Source: an uncultured Ignavibacteria bacterium
GTDB taxonomy: Bacteria; Bacteroidota; Ignavibacteria; Ch128b
DNA: 43,481 nt
NCBI GenBank assembly: GCA_937944105.1
Contig: CALDZP010000049.1
Coordinates: 1 to 43,481 of the forward strand
Reading direction: 5' to 3'
Part shown: in pieces, positions 7,493 to 16,565 of the stretch
Layout: each line of letters opens with the position of its first letter
Numbering within the stretch: the stretch's first letter is position 1
Translations under genes and position numbers: made by a program
Notes under the pieces: model-generated
The model's input: only the letters and a program-made list of their open reading frames with translations
Told to the model about the DNA's origin: nothing
Database searches by the model: none

Positions 7493-9106
7493 CTATTCAT
7501 TATTAAAATATTGTTGTAGAAAATATTTTGTATTTAAGTTCTCTCCTGTAGATATTTTAACCACTTCCTGCCATTCTACAGAAGAACCAAACTTAAAAAG
7601 ATTATTAATTAAATAGTGACCAATATCTTTATTATTAATTATGACATTGTTCCAGATATCATTAGAATTTAAAATTTTCTTGTGTAAGGTTGAGTTTAAT
7701 TGTGATGAAAAAATTTCACCCAGTAAATAATTATGATAGTAACAAGGTGAAGTGGCAATATGAATTTTAGTTGCCCAGTCTGGTTTGTTTCTATTTTGTG
7801 GTTTGTTCAGTTGAAGAAATTTTTTATGTAACTCCCACCATAAAGAGTTCAAGTCCTGATCTGGATTTTCATAGAGAGCTTTTTCAAATCTATACATGAC
7901 AAAAACCCATCTTGTAAAAATAATTTGATTCATTCTGGTGAAATTAATGGCTGAATTTTTTATCTGTGAGATTTTATTATCATCAAGAGCAAAAACTTTT
8001 TGAATCCAGATTGGATGAAGTGCAAGTTTACCAAATAACATCGCTATTGCTTCAGTAACAAAAATATGAGCAGCATCCCTAAGAGTAAAAGGTAAAGATT
8101 GATCAATGTATTTATCGTAAACAGCATGCCCATATTCATGAAGTAAAGTTCCCATCCAATCTACATTTGATATCACATTACATAATACTCGTATATCATT
8201 ACTTCTATCAATATTGATACAAAATGCATGTTGATTTTTCCCTGGTTTTTCAAACAAATCACTTCGATGGATTAAATCTTCTATTTCAAATCCTACACTT
8301 TTAAAGTATTCCTCAAGAATTTTAACGAGATTCTTATCAGTGTAAAAACCATTAAAATTTAATGAATATATAGAAGGAGCTTCTTGAAAGAATCTTTGTT
8401 GATAATGCCATGGCATTAAATCTTCTTTCGAAATCTTAAATCTTTCTGATAAGTCTTCATCAATTTTATTTTTAATTTCAGTGAATCTTGCAAGTGTTTG
8501 ATTTTCAAGCTCCCTAAAAATTGAGTCAAGTTCATGAGGAACTAATTCCGATAAAATTAAACTCATTTCGTGATAATTACTATAACCCAAAGCTTTTGCC
8601 TGATCGTTCCGCAACTTTACTAATTGCTTTAAATCATCAACTATTAAATCCCCAATCTCTTTACTTGCCTCCCAGGTCTTTTGAAGTATTTTAGAATCAG
8701 TCTCTTTTTTAAGTATCTCGTCAACTTCATTATCAGTTAATGTTTTACCATCGATTTTTGCTCTAAAAGATGTATAAACATTTTCGATTTTATTTTGTAG
8801 CCTCGTTATTTCTTCGAGTTTATCCAGATCATATTGATTTGGAAGAAACTCATAGTAAAGAATTTTAATTTGTCGTTGAGTTATTTTATCAAATTCAGAA
8901 ATTCTGGAATGCAATCTTTTTATCTCTTTAAAATAATTACGATCTCTGAAAAGCTTTATATATTCGAGTTGATATTTCGTAACTTGATCCCAATTTTCCT
9001 TCGTCCCATTAATAGAAGCATTCCAGTATGCAAGTGAACTTTTTATATAAATATCTTTAAATTGTTTTTCAAAATTTTCTAGGAAATTTGGTCTTGTAGT
9101 TGACAT
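7493..9106 (-). CDS. Zinc metallopeptidase of the M2/M3 (gluzincin) type
   Basis: The product is 537 residues, largely helical and without a signal peptide, so probably cytosolic. The zinc motif HEYGH is at 323-327 (LLHEYGHAVYD). The likely third ligand, E352, lies in VTEAIAML. The spacing from motif to Glu and the segment LPFTLRDAAHIFVTEAIA recall M2 (ACE-like) and M3 oligopeptidases, which cleave short peptides inside a deep groove. Which of the two is closer cannot be settled by eye. It starts 105 bases after the XdhC-like gene, so it may or may not share its transcript. AGGA lies upstream of the ATG. Confidence 0.78.
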   Translation of the reverse strand: MSTTRPNFLENFEKQFKDIYIKSSLAYWNASINGTKENWDQVTKYQLEYIKLFRDRNYFKEIKRLHSRISEFDKITQRQIKILYYEFLPNQYDLDKLEEITRLQNKIENVYTSFRAKIDGKTLTDNEVDEILKKETDSKILQKTWEASKEIGDLIVDDLKQLVKLRNDQAKALGYSNYHEMSLILSELVPHELDSIFRELENQTLARFTEIKNKIDEDLSERFKISKEDLMPWHYQQRFFQEAPSIYSLNFNGFYTDKNLVKILEEYFKSVGFEIEDLIHRSDLFEKPGKNQHAFCINIDRSNDIRVLCNVISNVDWMGTLLHEYGHAVYDKYIDQSLPFTLRDAAHIFVTEAIAMLFGKLALHPIWIQKVFALDDNKISQIKNSAINFTRMNQIIFTRWVFVMYRFEKALYENPDQDLNSLWWELHKKFLQLNKPQNRNKPDWATKIHIATSPCYYHNYLLGEIFSSQLNSTLHKKILNSNDIWNNVIINNKDIGHYLINNLFKFGSSVEWQEVVKISTGENLNTKYFLQQYFNNE

Positions 9107-9211
9107 TATCTAATAAATCCTATTTATTCTAACAAAATAGTTTTGAAAAGAATCTTTCTCAACATTAGAATTAATCCATTTCTGAAGATGTGATATTAAA
9201 ACCTTCTAACT

Positions 9212-10009
9212 TCATTTAATTTTTTTATACAATTCTGCTTGAAGTTCTGCAGCAATACTTAAAGCAATTTCCTGTGGACTTTCTCCACCAATATCAAGAC
9301 CAATTGGTGAATGAAAATTTGATAAATCAACATCACCAAAAATTTCTTTTATCTGGCTTTTAAGTTTTTGAGCTTTAGATTTAGAAGCAATAACACCAAT
9401 GTATCTTACTTTTAAGTTTCGAGCATAAATTTGCTCAATAACATCAAAATCATAACCATGACCATGAGTCATTACAACAATGAAAGCATCTTCAGGTGGA
9501 TTGAAGGAATAGGCATATTCAGAATAATCAGATAATACAATTTCATCAGCAAAGGGATTTGTTTCTTTTTTTGCAAATTCGGGACGATTATCAATAAGTA
9601 TTTTATAAAAATTCAAAAGACTCAATTGTTTCAGCAGTGCTTGCCCAACATGTCCACCACCAAAAATGTAAATAATTGGTTTATTACCGATTACTTCATA
9701 AAAAATCCAGCACCTACCACTACAGCTCATATTTAGAACTTTTGATTCTTCTTTGTCTAAAACTTTATCGGCTGAGAGTAAGTATTCTACAATACCACTT
9801 TCCTTCGATTTCAATCGCCTCAATGCTTCTTGAATTACCTCCTGTTCAATTTCACCACCTCCAACAGTACCCAAAGTTTTATCTTTATCTTCAACGATCA
9901 TCTTAAATCCTGTTTTTCCAGGTGTTGAACCTTCTGTCTTTATGATAGTGGTAAGTACAAATGGTTTGTTTTGTTTAAGAAGTTCAGAAGCTTTATCAAA
10001 AATATTCAT
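9212..10009 (-). CDS. xdhC: XdhC/CoxI family molybdoenzyme maturation factor
   Basis: The product (265 residues) has both halves of the family. The N-terminal XdhC domain carries TEGSTPGKTG (25-34), GTVGGGEIE (47-55) and a Cys pair (C96, C100). The C-terminal Rossmann fold carries IFGGGHVGQALL (115-126) and MTHGHGYD. XdhC proteins bind molybdenum cofactor, promote its sulfuration and insert it into xanthine dehydrogenase-type enzymes. No molybdenum hydroxylase subunit is found in this window, so the client must be encoded elsewhere. The gene starts three bases after the MocA-like gene, a pairing that supports both assignments. Confidence 0.88.
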   Translation of the reverse strand: MNIFDKASELLKQNKPFVLTTIIKTEGSTPGKTGFKMIVEDKDKTLGTVGGGEIEQEVIQEALRRLKSKESGIVEYLLSADKVLDKEESKVLNMSCSGRCWIFYEVIGNKPIIYIFGGGHVGQALLKQLSLLNFYKILIDNRPEFAKKETNPFADEIVLSDYSEYAYSFNPPEDAFIVVMTHGHGYDFDVIEQIYARNLKVRYIGVIASKSKAQKLKSQIKEIFGDVDLSNFHSPIGLDIGGESPQEIALSIAAELQAELYKKIK

Positions 10010-10012
10010 CAG

Positions 10013-10621
10013 TTAATCCTTCAATAGTTTTTCATAATCTTCTGGTGTGTCTATATCCTGAAGAATTTGAAAATAATTACATTTCCATAACTTTTTTGTA
10101 AAATTTTTCTTCTTACTGATAAGTCTGAGATTCGAATATGAATCTTCACTTAAAATTTCATTTACGAGCTTTTGACCAATAATGATCGGATGACCCAGTC
10201 TGCCATTAAACTCAGGTTGTATCCAGTCAGCTTCTTTTTCAATTTGTTTATAGAACTCATAATAAAATTTTTGCGGTAAAGACGGTTGATCCACTTGATG
10301 AATTAAAACAAAGTCATAATCTTTTAATTCTTTGAGTCCACATTGAATTGAACCAAACATCCCGGATTCAAAATTTTTATTAACAACAATTTTCAATTTA
10401 TTTAATAAGTCTATGGTAGAATTATCTTTCAGCAACGAATCAATCATTTTTTCACTTTCAAATCCAAATACAACAATTATCTTTTCGCAAACTAGATATA
10501 ATTTATTAATAATTTCTGAAATAAATGATTTGTTATTAATTTTAAGAAAAGCTTTGGCTTTACCTATTCTACCCGATTTACCAGCTGCAAGAATTAAACC
10601 TGAAATTTTATACTTATTCAT
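10013..10621 (-). CDS. mocA: MocA-like molybdenum cofactor nucleotidyltransferase
   Basis: At 202 residues this matches MobA/MocA-type NTP transferases. The nucleotide-binding start is GLILAAGKSGRIGKAK (8-23), the metal/substrate motif is HQVDQPSLP (about 105-113), and GRLGHPIII is the usual 'G..GHP' loop. MocA adds CMP to molybdopterin for xanthine-dehydrogenase-type enzymes; MobA adds GMP. The adjacent xdhC-like gene favours MocA, but related sugar nucleotidyltransferases cannot be fully excluded. The ATG overlaps the last eight bases of the threonine synthase gene. Confidence 0.8.
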   Translation of the reverse strand: MNKYKISGLILAAGKSGRIGKAKAFLKINNKSFISEIINKLYLVCEKIIVVFGFESEKMIDSLLKDNSTIDLLNKLKIVVNKNFESGMFGSIQCGLKELKDYDFVLIHQVDQPSLPQKFYYEFYKQIEKEADWIQPEFNGRLGHPIIIGQKLVNEILSEDSYSNLRLISKKKNFTKKLWKCNYFQILQDIDTPEDYEKLLKD

Positions 10622-11885
10622 TTAAATCAAACAACCATTCTTCAAATTTTTTTGCTTTCAAATTTTTGTTCCACGTCTTAAGTGAGTTCATATCTTTCAA
10701 GCCATTTCCAGTGAACATTAACAGATTCAATTCATTCCCGGTACACAATCCACTACTTACTGCTTGTTTGAAACCTGCAAAAGAAGCAGCCGATGATGGC
10801 TCAATAAAAATTCCAAATTTTTGAATTATTTCTTTCTGTGCAGAAAGAATTTCCTCATCACTTACCTCAATTGCAAATCCACCTGATTTAGTAATAGCCT
10901 CATCAGCCATATATAAATTTCTTGGTACTGATGCACAGATACTATCAGCAATTGTTTCAGCTGATTGAAGTTCAAATTTTTTTGATTTAAAATATCTCAC
11001 AACTTGATTACTTCCCGATGATTGAATTGCAATTAATCGTGGTAATTTCTCGATTAAGTCAAGTTCCTTTAATTCTAAGAATCCTTTGTATAATCCACCT
11101 ATAATAACTCCATCACCGACCGGGACAAAAATATTGTCAGGAATTTTCTGATTAAATGCAATTAAAATATCATAAGCAGCAGATTTTTTCCCTTCGATTG
11201 TTAAAGGATTATAAGCTGTATTTCGGTTTAACCACTTTTTCTTATTCGAAACTTCAAGACATAAATCGAAAGCATCATCATAAGTTCCATCAACTATAAA
11301 CAAGTTTGCACCATAAGCCTGAATTTGTATTCTTTTTGATTCTGGAATTGTTTTCGGAACAAAAATATTAGAATGCAGCCCAAATCTTGCACATATTCCA
11401 GCAATTGATGAGCCAGCATTTCCAGTTGATGCAGCTGATATATTTTTGATTCCAAGTTGAATGGCTTTCATTACTACTAAAATGCTCGCACGATCTTTAT
11501 ATGAAAAAGTTGGATTACGTGTATCATCAAAAGCAAAAAGGTTAAAACGATTATAATCAATTTTAATCAATGGTGCTGAATTAAGACTTAAACTTTTCAA
11601 TCGAGTTTCATCAATTAGTGGATAATTATTGTTTTTTCTATCAAATTCAAGAGGAAGTATTTCAGGGAAATTCCAGATTTCTCCACATTTTGAATTTGCG
11701 AGTTTATCTTTCAATTTGCCCTTTTTAATTTCTTGATAATCATATTTTAAGATTAAGACACCCTTGAGCGGTTGATTCCTTTTAGCTTCTCCGCAGGAGG
11801 GGCATAAATAAATTAATTCTCTTTCAATTTTATAGGCTGGAAAATCTTTACCACAATTTGAACACAAATAATAATAATGACTCAT
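10614..11885 (-). CDS. thrC: Threonine synthase (PLP-dependent)
   Basis: The 423-residue product begins with a zinc-ribbon (Cys at 8, 11, 28 and 31), often seen on threonine synthases. The PLP site is NPTFSYKDRAS with K130 as the probable Schiff-base lysine. The phosphate loop is STGNAGSS, GDGVIIGG is another PLP-contact loop, and the tail has IEPSSAASFAG. The reaction would be O-phosphohomoserine to threonine in the cytosol. No other threonine-pathway gene is nearby. Because it is co-directional and overlapping with two molybdenum-cofactor genes, a related fold-type II ammonia-lyase is a minor alternative. No clear Shine-Dalgarno sequence precedes the ATG. Confidence 0.85.
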   Translation of the reverse strand: MSHYYYLCSNCGKDFPAYKIERELIYLCPSCGEAKRNQPLKGVLILKYDYQEIKKGKLKDKLANSKCGEIWNFPEILPLEFDRKNNNYPLIDETRLKSLSLNSAPLIKIDYNRFNLFAFDDTRNPTFSYKDRASILVVMKAIQLGIKNISAASTGNAGSSIAGICARFGLHSNIFVPKTIPESKRIQIQAYGANLFIVDGTYDDAFDLCLEVSNKKKWLNRNTAYNPLTIEGKKSAAYDILIAFNQKIPDNIFVPVGDGVIIGGLYKGFLELKELDLIEKLPRLIAIQSSGSNQVVRYFKSKKFELQSAETIADSICASVPRNLYMADEAITKSGGFAIEVSDEEILSAQKEIIQKFGIFIEPSSAASFAGFKQAVSSGLCTGNELNLLMFTGNGLKDMNSLKTWNKNLKAKKFEEWLFDLNE

Positions 11886-11910
11886 GATTTTAATTTAATT
11901 TTTCGTTAAG

Positions 11911-13383
11911 CTAAGAATAAAATTTTTCACTGAATATATTTCCACGATTCAAGATAAGATTGGGGTCAAAAACTCTTTTGATTTCAAACATACTTTTCAG
12001 AACTTCATAAGGATACATTAACTCAAAATATTGAGCTTTTAATTTTCCAATTCCGTGTTCAGCTGAAATTGTCCCTTTCATTTCAACAGCCTTAATGCAA
12101 AAATCTTTATAAAGTCTAATGGCTAATTCATTCTGCTCTTCATCCGAAGGTAACATATTAAAGTGAAGATGGTTATTACCGATATGACCATATCCAACAT
12201 ATTCAATAGAATATTTTTTACATTGTTCACAACAATATCGATAAAATTCTCTGAAATATTCAGCTGGGACTGCAATATCAGTTCCAACCTTCTTAAGATT
12301 ATTTCGCGAAATATATTCATTAACAAGAACTGAAATTGAATGACGGAATTCCTTGATATTATTTATTTCTTTTTCATTAAACGCAAACCAAATATCGTCA
12401 AGGTTACCATTTGACTTTAAAATTAATTCAGATAATTGTTCTAAAATTTCTTCTTTTTCTTCTTTATAAATTTCTTGTTCATACCAAACAGCAAATTTTT
12501 TATTCGAAACCATCGGGAATTTTTCAGATAAGAATTTCAGCGATTTATCATCAAAGAATTCTAAAGCCCTCGGTTTAATTTTCTTAAATGCTTCTTCTTT
12601 TTCTTCTTTTCTTGCAATTGAAACAAACTTATAAACATCATTAAAGTTATCAAAAAAAATTACCATTGAAATCAATTCCAATGGTTTTTCGAGTAACCTT
12701 AATTCAGCTTCTAAAATTATTCCCAGTGTCCCCTCAGAGCCTATAAATAAATCAATTAAATCCATATCGGGAAGAATATAATAACCAGCGGCATTTTTAA
12801 CCTGAGGCATAGAAAATTCGGGTAATTTGAAATTATATTTGTTACCATTTCCTGTCTCAAAAGAAATGATGTAACCATTTGCTTTCCATTGACCTCTCTT
12901 TAAATCCAAAACTTCACCATCTGGTAAAAGTATTTTAAGTGCATTAACCCATCGTCGAGTTGGTCCATACTTTAGAGTACGTGCGCCTGAGGCATTTGTA
13001 GCTATGGTTCCACCGATCGAACAATTTTTTTCAGTTGGATCAGGAGGATAAAAAAGTCCAAATTCATCTAAATAATTTTGAAGTTCATTCAATGTTACAA
13101 AAGATTGAACCTTAACTGTTTTATTTTCAAGATTTAAGTCTAAAATCTCATTGAATTTCTCCATTGAGACAATAATTCCATCTTTTGGAACTCTTCCTCC
13201 AACAAGTCCAGTACCAGCACCTGAAATTGTAACTGGAGTTTTTTTCTCATTTGATATTTTGATGAGGGTAACTAATTCATCATAGTTTTCTGGAATGAAA
13301 AGCCCATCGCAACTTTTAGATTTATAATTGGATGCATCACTAAGATAATTCTGTATTAGATCTATTTCAGTTTTTACTATCAT
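11911..13383 (-). CDS. FAD-linked 2-hydroxyacid oxidase/dehydrogenase (GlcD type)
   Basis: The product is 490 residues with the FAD-binding PCMH fold: PVTISGAGTGLVGG (about 51-64), DPTEKNCSIGGTIATNASG (about 115-133) and YGPTRRWV. The C-terminal half has the FAD-oxidase C domain with GYGHIGNNHLHFN and AEHGIGKLK, and ends with FDPNLILNRGNIF, all typical of glycolate oxidase subunit GlcD and D-lactate dehydrogenases. There is no cysteine-rich iron-sulfur extension. It should oxidise a D-2-hydroxyacid such as D-lactate or glycolate at the membrane face or in the cytosol; the substrate cannot be read from the sequence. It is the first gene of the series running to the thrC gene (25 bases apart) and is divergent from the cargo gene at 13444. 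Confidence 0.87.
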   Translation of the reverse strand: MIVKTEIDLIQNYLSDASNYKSKSCDGLFIPENYDELVTLIKISNEKKTPVTISGAGTGLVGGRVPKDGIIVSMEKFNEILDLNLENKTVKVQSFVTLNELQNYLDEFGLFYPPDPTEKNCSIGGTIATNASGARTLKYGPTRRWVNALKILLPDGEVLDLKRGQWKANGYIISFETGNGNKYNFKLPEFSMPQVKNAAGYYILPDMDLIDLFIGSEGTLGIILEAELRLLEKPLELISMVIFFDNFNDVYKFVSIARKEEKEEAFKKIKPRALEFFDDKSLKFLSEKFPMVSNKKFAVWYEQEIYKEEKEEILEQLSELILKSNGNLDDIWFAFNEKEINNIKEFRHSISVLVNEYISRNNLKKVGTDIAVPAEYFREFYRYCCEQCKKYSIEYVGYGHIGNNHLHFNMLPSDEEQNELAIRLYKDFCIKAVEMKGTISAEHGIGKLKAQYFELMYPYEVLKSMFEIKRVFDPNLILNRGNIFSEKFYS

Positions 13384-13443
13384 CTAAAATCCATAAATTA
13401 TTTTTAACAGGTTCAAATTAAAAAAATATTTCAAAAAGTTACT

Positions 13444-15672
13444 ATGAAAAAAATCTTTTTTATACTTTCTGTTTTTATTCATCTTCAAGTCGTATCACAA
13501 CCATTAAAGATTTATACTGATTCGTTAATGCAACGAAACTGGCATGCAAATCATTCATGGGATACTGATTTTAATATTAAAAACCAATCTGAAAAACATT
13601 CTGGTTCAAATAGCATTTCAATCAGATACAAATCAGCTTATGCCGGATTCGTATTGTTCCTGGCAAATTTAAATACTTCTGGATACGATACCCTTGTATT
13701 CTGGATTAATGGTGGAAATGGAAGTGGTCAATCTTTCTGGATTAAAATTTCTTTTGATGGTAAAAATTATCACGATGGAAAATCATCCACCGATTATGTT
13801 CAAGTAGAATCTAATAAATGGAAAGAAGTTAAAATTCCTCTTTCCCATCTAATGAATGGAAATTACTACATTGTTTCAATTCTATTTCAAGAAAATAAAG
13901 GTTATGGTCAGGCTGAATTTTTTATTGATGATATTTATCTAACATCAATCGAAGGTAATCCAAAAATAGTCGATACGTATTTAAGCAGCTATAATTTCTA
14001 CCCAAAAGATAAAATAATAATACAAGCAAGTATTGTAGATAGCGATGGTTTAAGTGATATAAAGAAAGTTATACTGGATTGTAATGAAATTCTAAACGGT
14101 TTTGAAATACAACTTTTTGATGATGGATATCATAATGATCAATTAAGTAATGATGGAATTTTTGGGAATGAAATTGTTTTTCCATCAAATTCAAATACGG
14201 GAGAAAAAAGAATAAATATAATTGTCGAAGATTTTAGTGGAAAAAAAGCATCACAGGAAATATGGATTGGAATAATGCAGTATGACTCCATTCCAATTCC
14301 TGATGGTTTACCTAAATACCTTTCCATCGGAACTGGAACAATATCTTCAAATCTTTCCTGGCAGACAAACAATGGCAACGAATGCTGGGACATGGGCTAT
14401 CAATATATAACCTGGGGATGGTGGAACTGGTATGGTGAATTTGTTAAGAGATTTTGTGATGATGCTTATAGAAGAGGATATATACCTGTCATACCACTTT
14501 ATCTATTTCAAACTGGTGCTTCCGAGTTTGGATGCTATGGAAATGAATATGAAAAAATCTACTGTGCAATTAATAATGCTAACCTGATGCATGAATTCTG
14601 GAATAGATTTATTCAAATGTGTCAGGAAGCAAAAAGAAGCTTTGCACCAAAAGTTATTTTTCACATTGAACCAGATATGCTTGGTTATCTTCAGCAAAGA
14701 GCAATTAATGAAAATAAGAATCCTGATCAAATACCAGCTTTTGTTGATAATCCGAATTATCCAGATAATCTTATTGGAATGCATCGACGAATGATCGACA
14801 TTGTAAGAGAGTATTGTCCCCAAAAAGGTTTAATTGCTTTTCATGCATCACTCTGGGGAAATATTATTAGCTTAAAAGATAACGAAGAAAAAATTCTTGA
14901 TATTGAAAATCTTGCGAGAAACACAGCCAATTTTATTCTTCAGTTAAGCCCTGATTTCGACTTAATTTTTATGGATTGGTCAGATCGTGATGCAGGTTAT
15001 GATGGTATCTGGTGGGATAAAAAAAATCTTTCAGTTCCTAATTTTGCGCGTGTATTAATGTTCACAAATTATCTTTCAAAATTTACTCAAAAGAAAATTG
15101 TTCTTTGGCAGATACCAATTGGGAACGAATCATTACCTAACATACCCAATCAATATGCAGATAATCGACTTGATTATTTATTCGATCATCCCCTTGACAT
15201 AGCTAAATCAGGAATTATATCTCTTCTCTTTGGTGCCGGAATACCACAAATGACAACACAGTTTACTGACGGTGGACACTTAAAATCGCGTGCTCTTCAG
15301 TATTGTCAAAATGGTAAAGTAAGTTTAATCAATTTTAATCAAAAAGATTCTACGGTAAAACAATCCAATCCTGAAATAATATTTTATCAGAATTATCCAA
15401 ATCCATTTTCAAGTTATACTCATTTAAGATTTCAATTGCCTGAATACATAGACAGAACAACAAGTAAACTTATAACATTCGCACCAACATCAATTAAAAT
15501 CTACAACATACTGGGTCAAGAAGTTGGTGAGATTTTAAATGAGATAAAATCAGCAGGTCAATACGAAATTAAATTTCACCCTTATAGATTTCATCTTTCA
15601 AGTGGAGTTTACTTCCTTAACTTAAAATACGGTGAAATGTCAAAGATTATTAAGATTATCATTAGCAAATAA
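13444..15672 (+). CDS. Multidomain secreted T9SS cargo, possible glycan-active enzyme of unknown family
   Basis: The 742-residue product has a signal peptide (about 1-18). A carbohydrate-binding-like beta-sandwich follows (about 20-170; FVLFLANLNTSGYDTLVFWI, FFIDDIYLTS). Next is an Ig-like domain (about 180-275) with FDDGYHNDQLSNDGIFG, a pattern of so-called choice-of-anchor X domains. A large central domain (about 280-640) is rich in aromatic residues (WGWWNWYGEF) and contains HIEPDMLGYLQ and DLIFMDWSDRD, which could be acidic catalytic sites in a barrel. The end (about 655-742, FYQNYPNPFSSYTHLRF) is a T9SS type A sorting domain. HIEPD recalls the 'IEPD' of GH6 cellulases, but the rest does not convince me. 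It is a lone plus-strand gene with no obvious Shine-Dalgarno sequence, sharing a 60-base divergent promoter region with the GlcD-type gene. Confidence 0.78.
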   Translation: MKKIFFILSVFIHLQVVSQPLKIYTDSLMQRNWHANHSWDTDFNIKNQSEKHSGSNSISIRYKSAYAGFVLFLANLNTSGYDTLVFWINGGNGSGQSFWIKISFDGKNYHDGKSSTDYVQVESNKWKEVKIPLSHLMNGNYYIVSILFQENKGYGQAEFFIDDIYLTSIEGNPKIVDTYLSSYNFYPKDKIIIQASIVDSDGLSDIKKVILDCNEILNGFEIQLFDDGYHNDQLSNDGIFGNEIVFPSNSNTGEKRINIIVEDFSGKKASQEIWIGIMQYDSIPIPDGLPKYLSIGTGTISSNLSWQTNNGNECWDMGYQYITWGWWNWYGEFVKRFCDDAYRRGYIPVIPLYLFQTGASEFGCYGNEYEKIYCAINNANLMHEFWNRFIQMCQEAKRSFAPKVIFHIEPDMLGYLQQRAINENKNPDQIPAFVDNPNYPDNLIGMHRRMIDIVREYCPQKGLIAFHASLWGNIISLKDNEEKILDIENLARNTANFILQLSPDFDLIFMDWSDRDAGYDGIWWDKKNLSVPNFARVLMFTNYLSKFTQKKIVLWQIPIGNESLPNIPNQYADNRLDYLFDHPLDIAKSGIISLLFGAGIPQMTTQFTDGGHLKSRALQYCQNGKVSLINFNQKDSTVKQSNPEIIFYQNYPNPFSSYTHLRFQLPEYIDRTTSKLITFAPTSIKIYNILGQEVGEILNEIKSAGQYEIKFHPYRFHLSSGVYFLNLKYGEMSKIIKIIISK

Positions 15673-15741
15673 TATGGTAAAAAAATTAAAAATTTATTTT
15701 TCTTATACTGAAATTTTTTCGAACATTTAGAAAAAATCAAA

Positions 15742-15759
15742 CAATATTTATCAATATTG
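15742..15759 (-). terminator. Weak stem-loop overlapping the stop codon of the small barrel gene
   Basis: CAATATT (15742-15748) and AATATTG (15753-15759) form a 7-bp stem with a 4-base loop. In the minus-strand direction it is followed by TTTGATTTTTTC. The stem is almost all A-T, so termination would be weak. The region lies between two convergent genes. Confidence 0.3.
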
Positions 15760-16368
15760 AAAGCCTAAAGTTATTGCAAAACCTGAAGGATCTATTTTGT
15801 AATTGTAATTATCAATTTTTCCATTTGTCGGTTTGGCAAAATAGAAACGTGGTTCCAGAAAAATTTTCCCAATGAGAACTCGACCAGCTACAGTAAAAAA
15901 AACATCTCCACCATTTTGATTGGATGTTTTTTCAAACACTGTTCCCAATATGCCACTCGATTCTCGATATTGTACGGAGTAAAAATAGAAATAATAACCT
16001 CCACCAATGCCAAAATAAGCCTTTGTTTCTGCATCGGGTATCTCAAATAATTTATAAGCAACATTTGCATGAACAGGTAAAACTAAAAAAGCTTGATCAG
16101 TTATTTTAGGTTTTGGTTCAGAAAAAATATCGATAGTCTTTTTGATATATAGATCTATTGAACCACTTAGAAAGAACTTTAATTTATTAAATTCCGTGAT
16201 TCCGTCAATACCATAAATTAAACCATTGTTCAACTCCCTTGATGGTGCGTAAAAACCAAATTTTCCACTATAATATTGATTAATTTTACTCGAAATAGAT
16301 TTTACCGTGTTATCATCACTCCAGGCTAATTGACTTACAAAAATAAAAATGAACAAAATCTTTAACAT
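15751..16368 (-). CDS. Small outer-membrane beta-barrel protein, function unknown
   Basis: The 205-residue product has a signal peptide (MLKILFIFIFVSQLAWS) and then alternating beta-strand sequence with aromatic girdles, ending in ITLGFQY, where the terminal Tyr is an outer-membrane insertion signal. The length fits an eight-strand barrel of the OmpA/OmpW/porin-like size class. GGGYYFYFYSVQYRESSG and VLIGKIFLEPRFYF are probable strand pairs. GAGGT lies upstream of the ATG. It appears to be transcribed alone and converges with the cargo gene to its left. No specific family is recognised. Confidence 0.7.
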   Translation of the reverse strand: MLKILFIFIFVSQLAWSDDNTVKSISSKINQYYSGKFGFYAPSRELNNGLIYGIDGITEFNKLKFFLSGSIDLYIKKTIDIFSEPKPKITDQAFLVLPVHANVAYKLFEIPDAETKAYFGIGGGYYFYFYSVQYRESSGILGTVFEKTSNQNGGDVFFTVAGRVLIGKIFLEPRFYFAKPTNGKIDNYNYKIDPSGFAITLGFQY

Positions 16369-16565
16369 GATTTACCTCATTAATTGATTATAAGATTCAA
16401 TGCTAGAATATAAAAATATTTTAACATACTCTCAATGTAAAAATCGTAAGAAGCTCAAAATTAATCCTAAATTACTTAAAAAATTTTTTCTCAAAATTTT
16501 TTATGCGATTTATATTTTGTACAAGAAAAACATGAATATTAAAATATAATTTTTTCAATGATTAA

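Noticed and set aside
13444-15672. GH6 cellulase assignment for the T9SS cargo
   Set aside because: Only the short HIEPD motif is reminiscent; the surrounding sequence does not follow GH6 landmarks as I know them.
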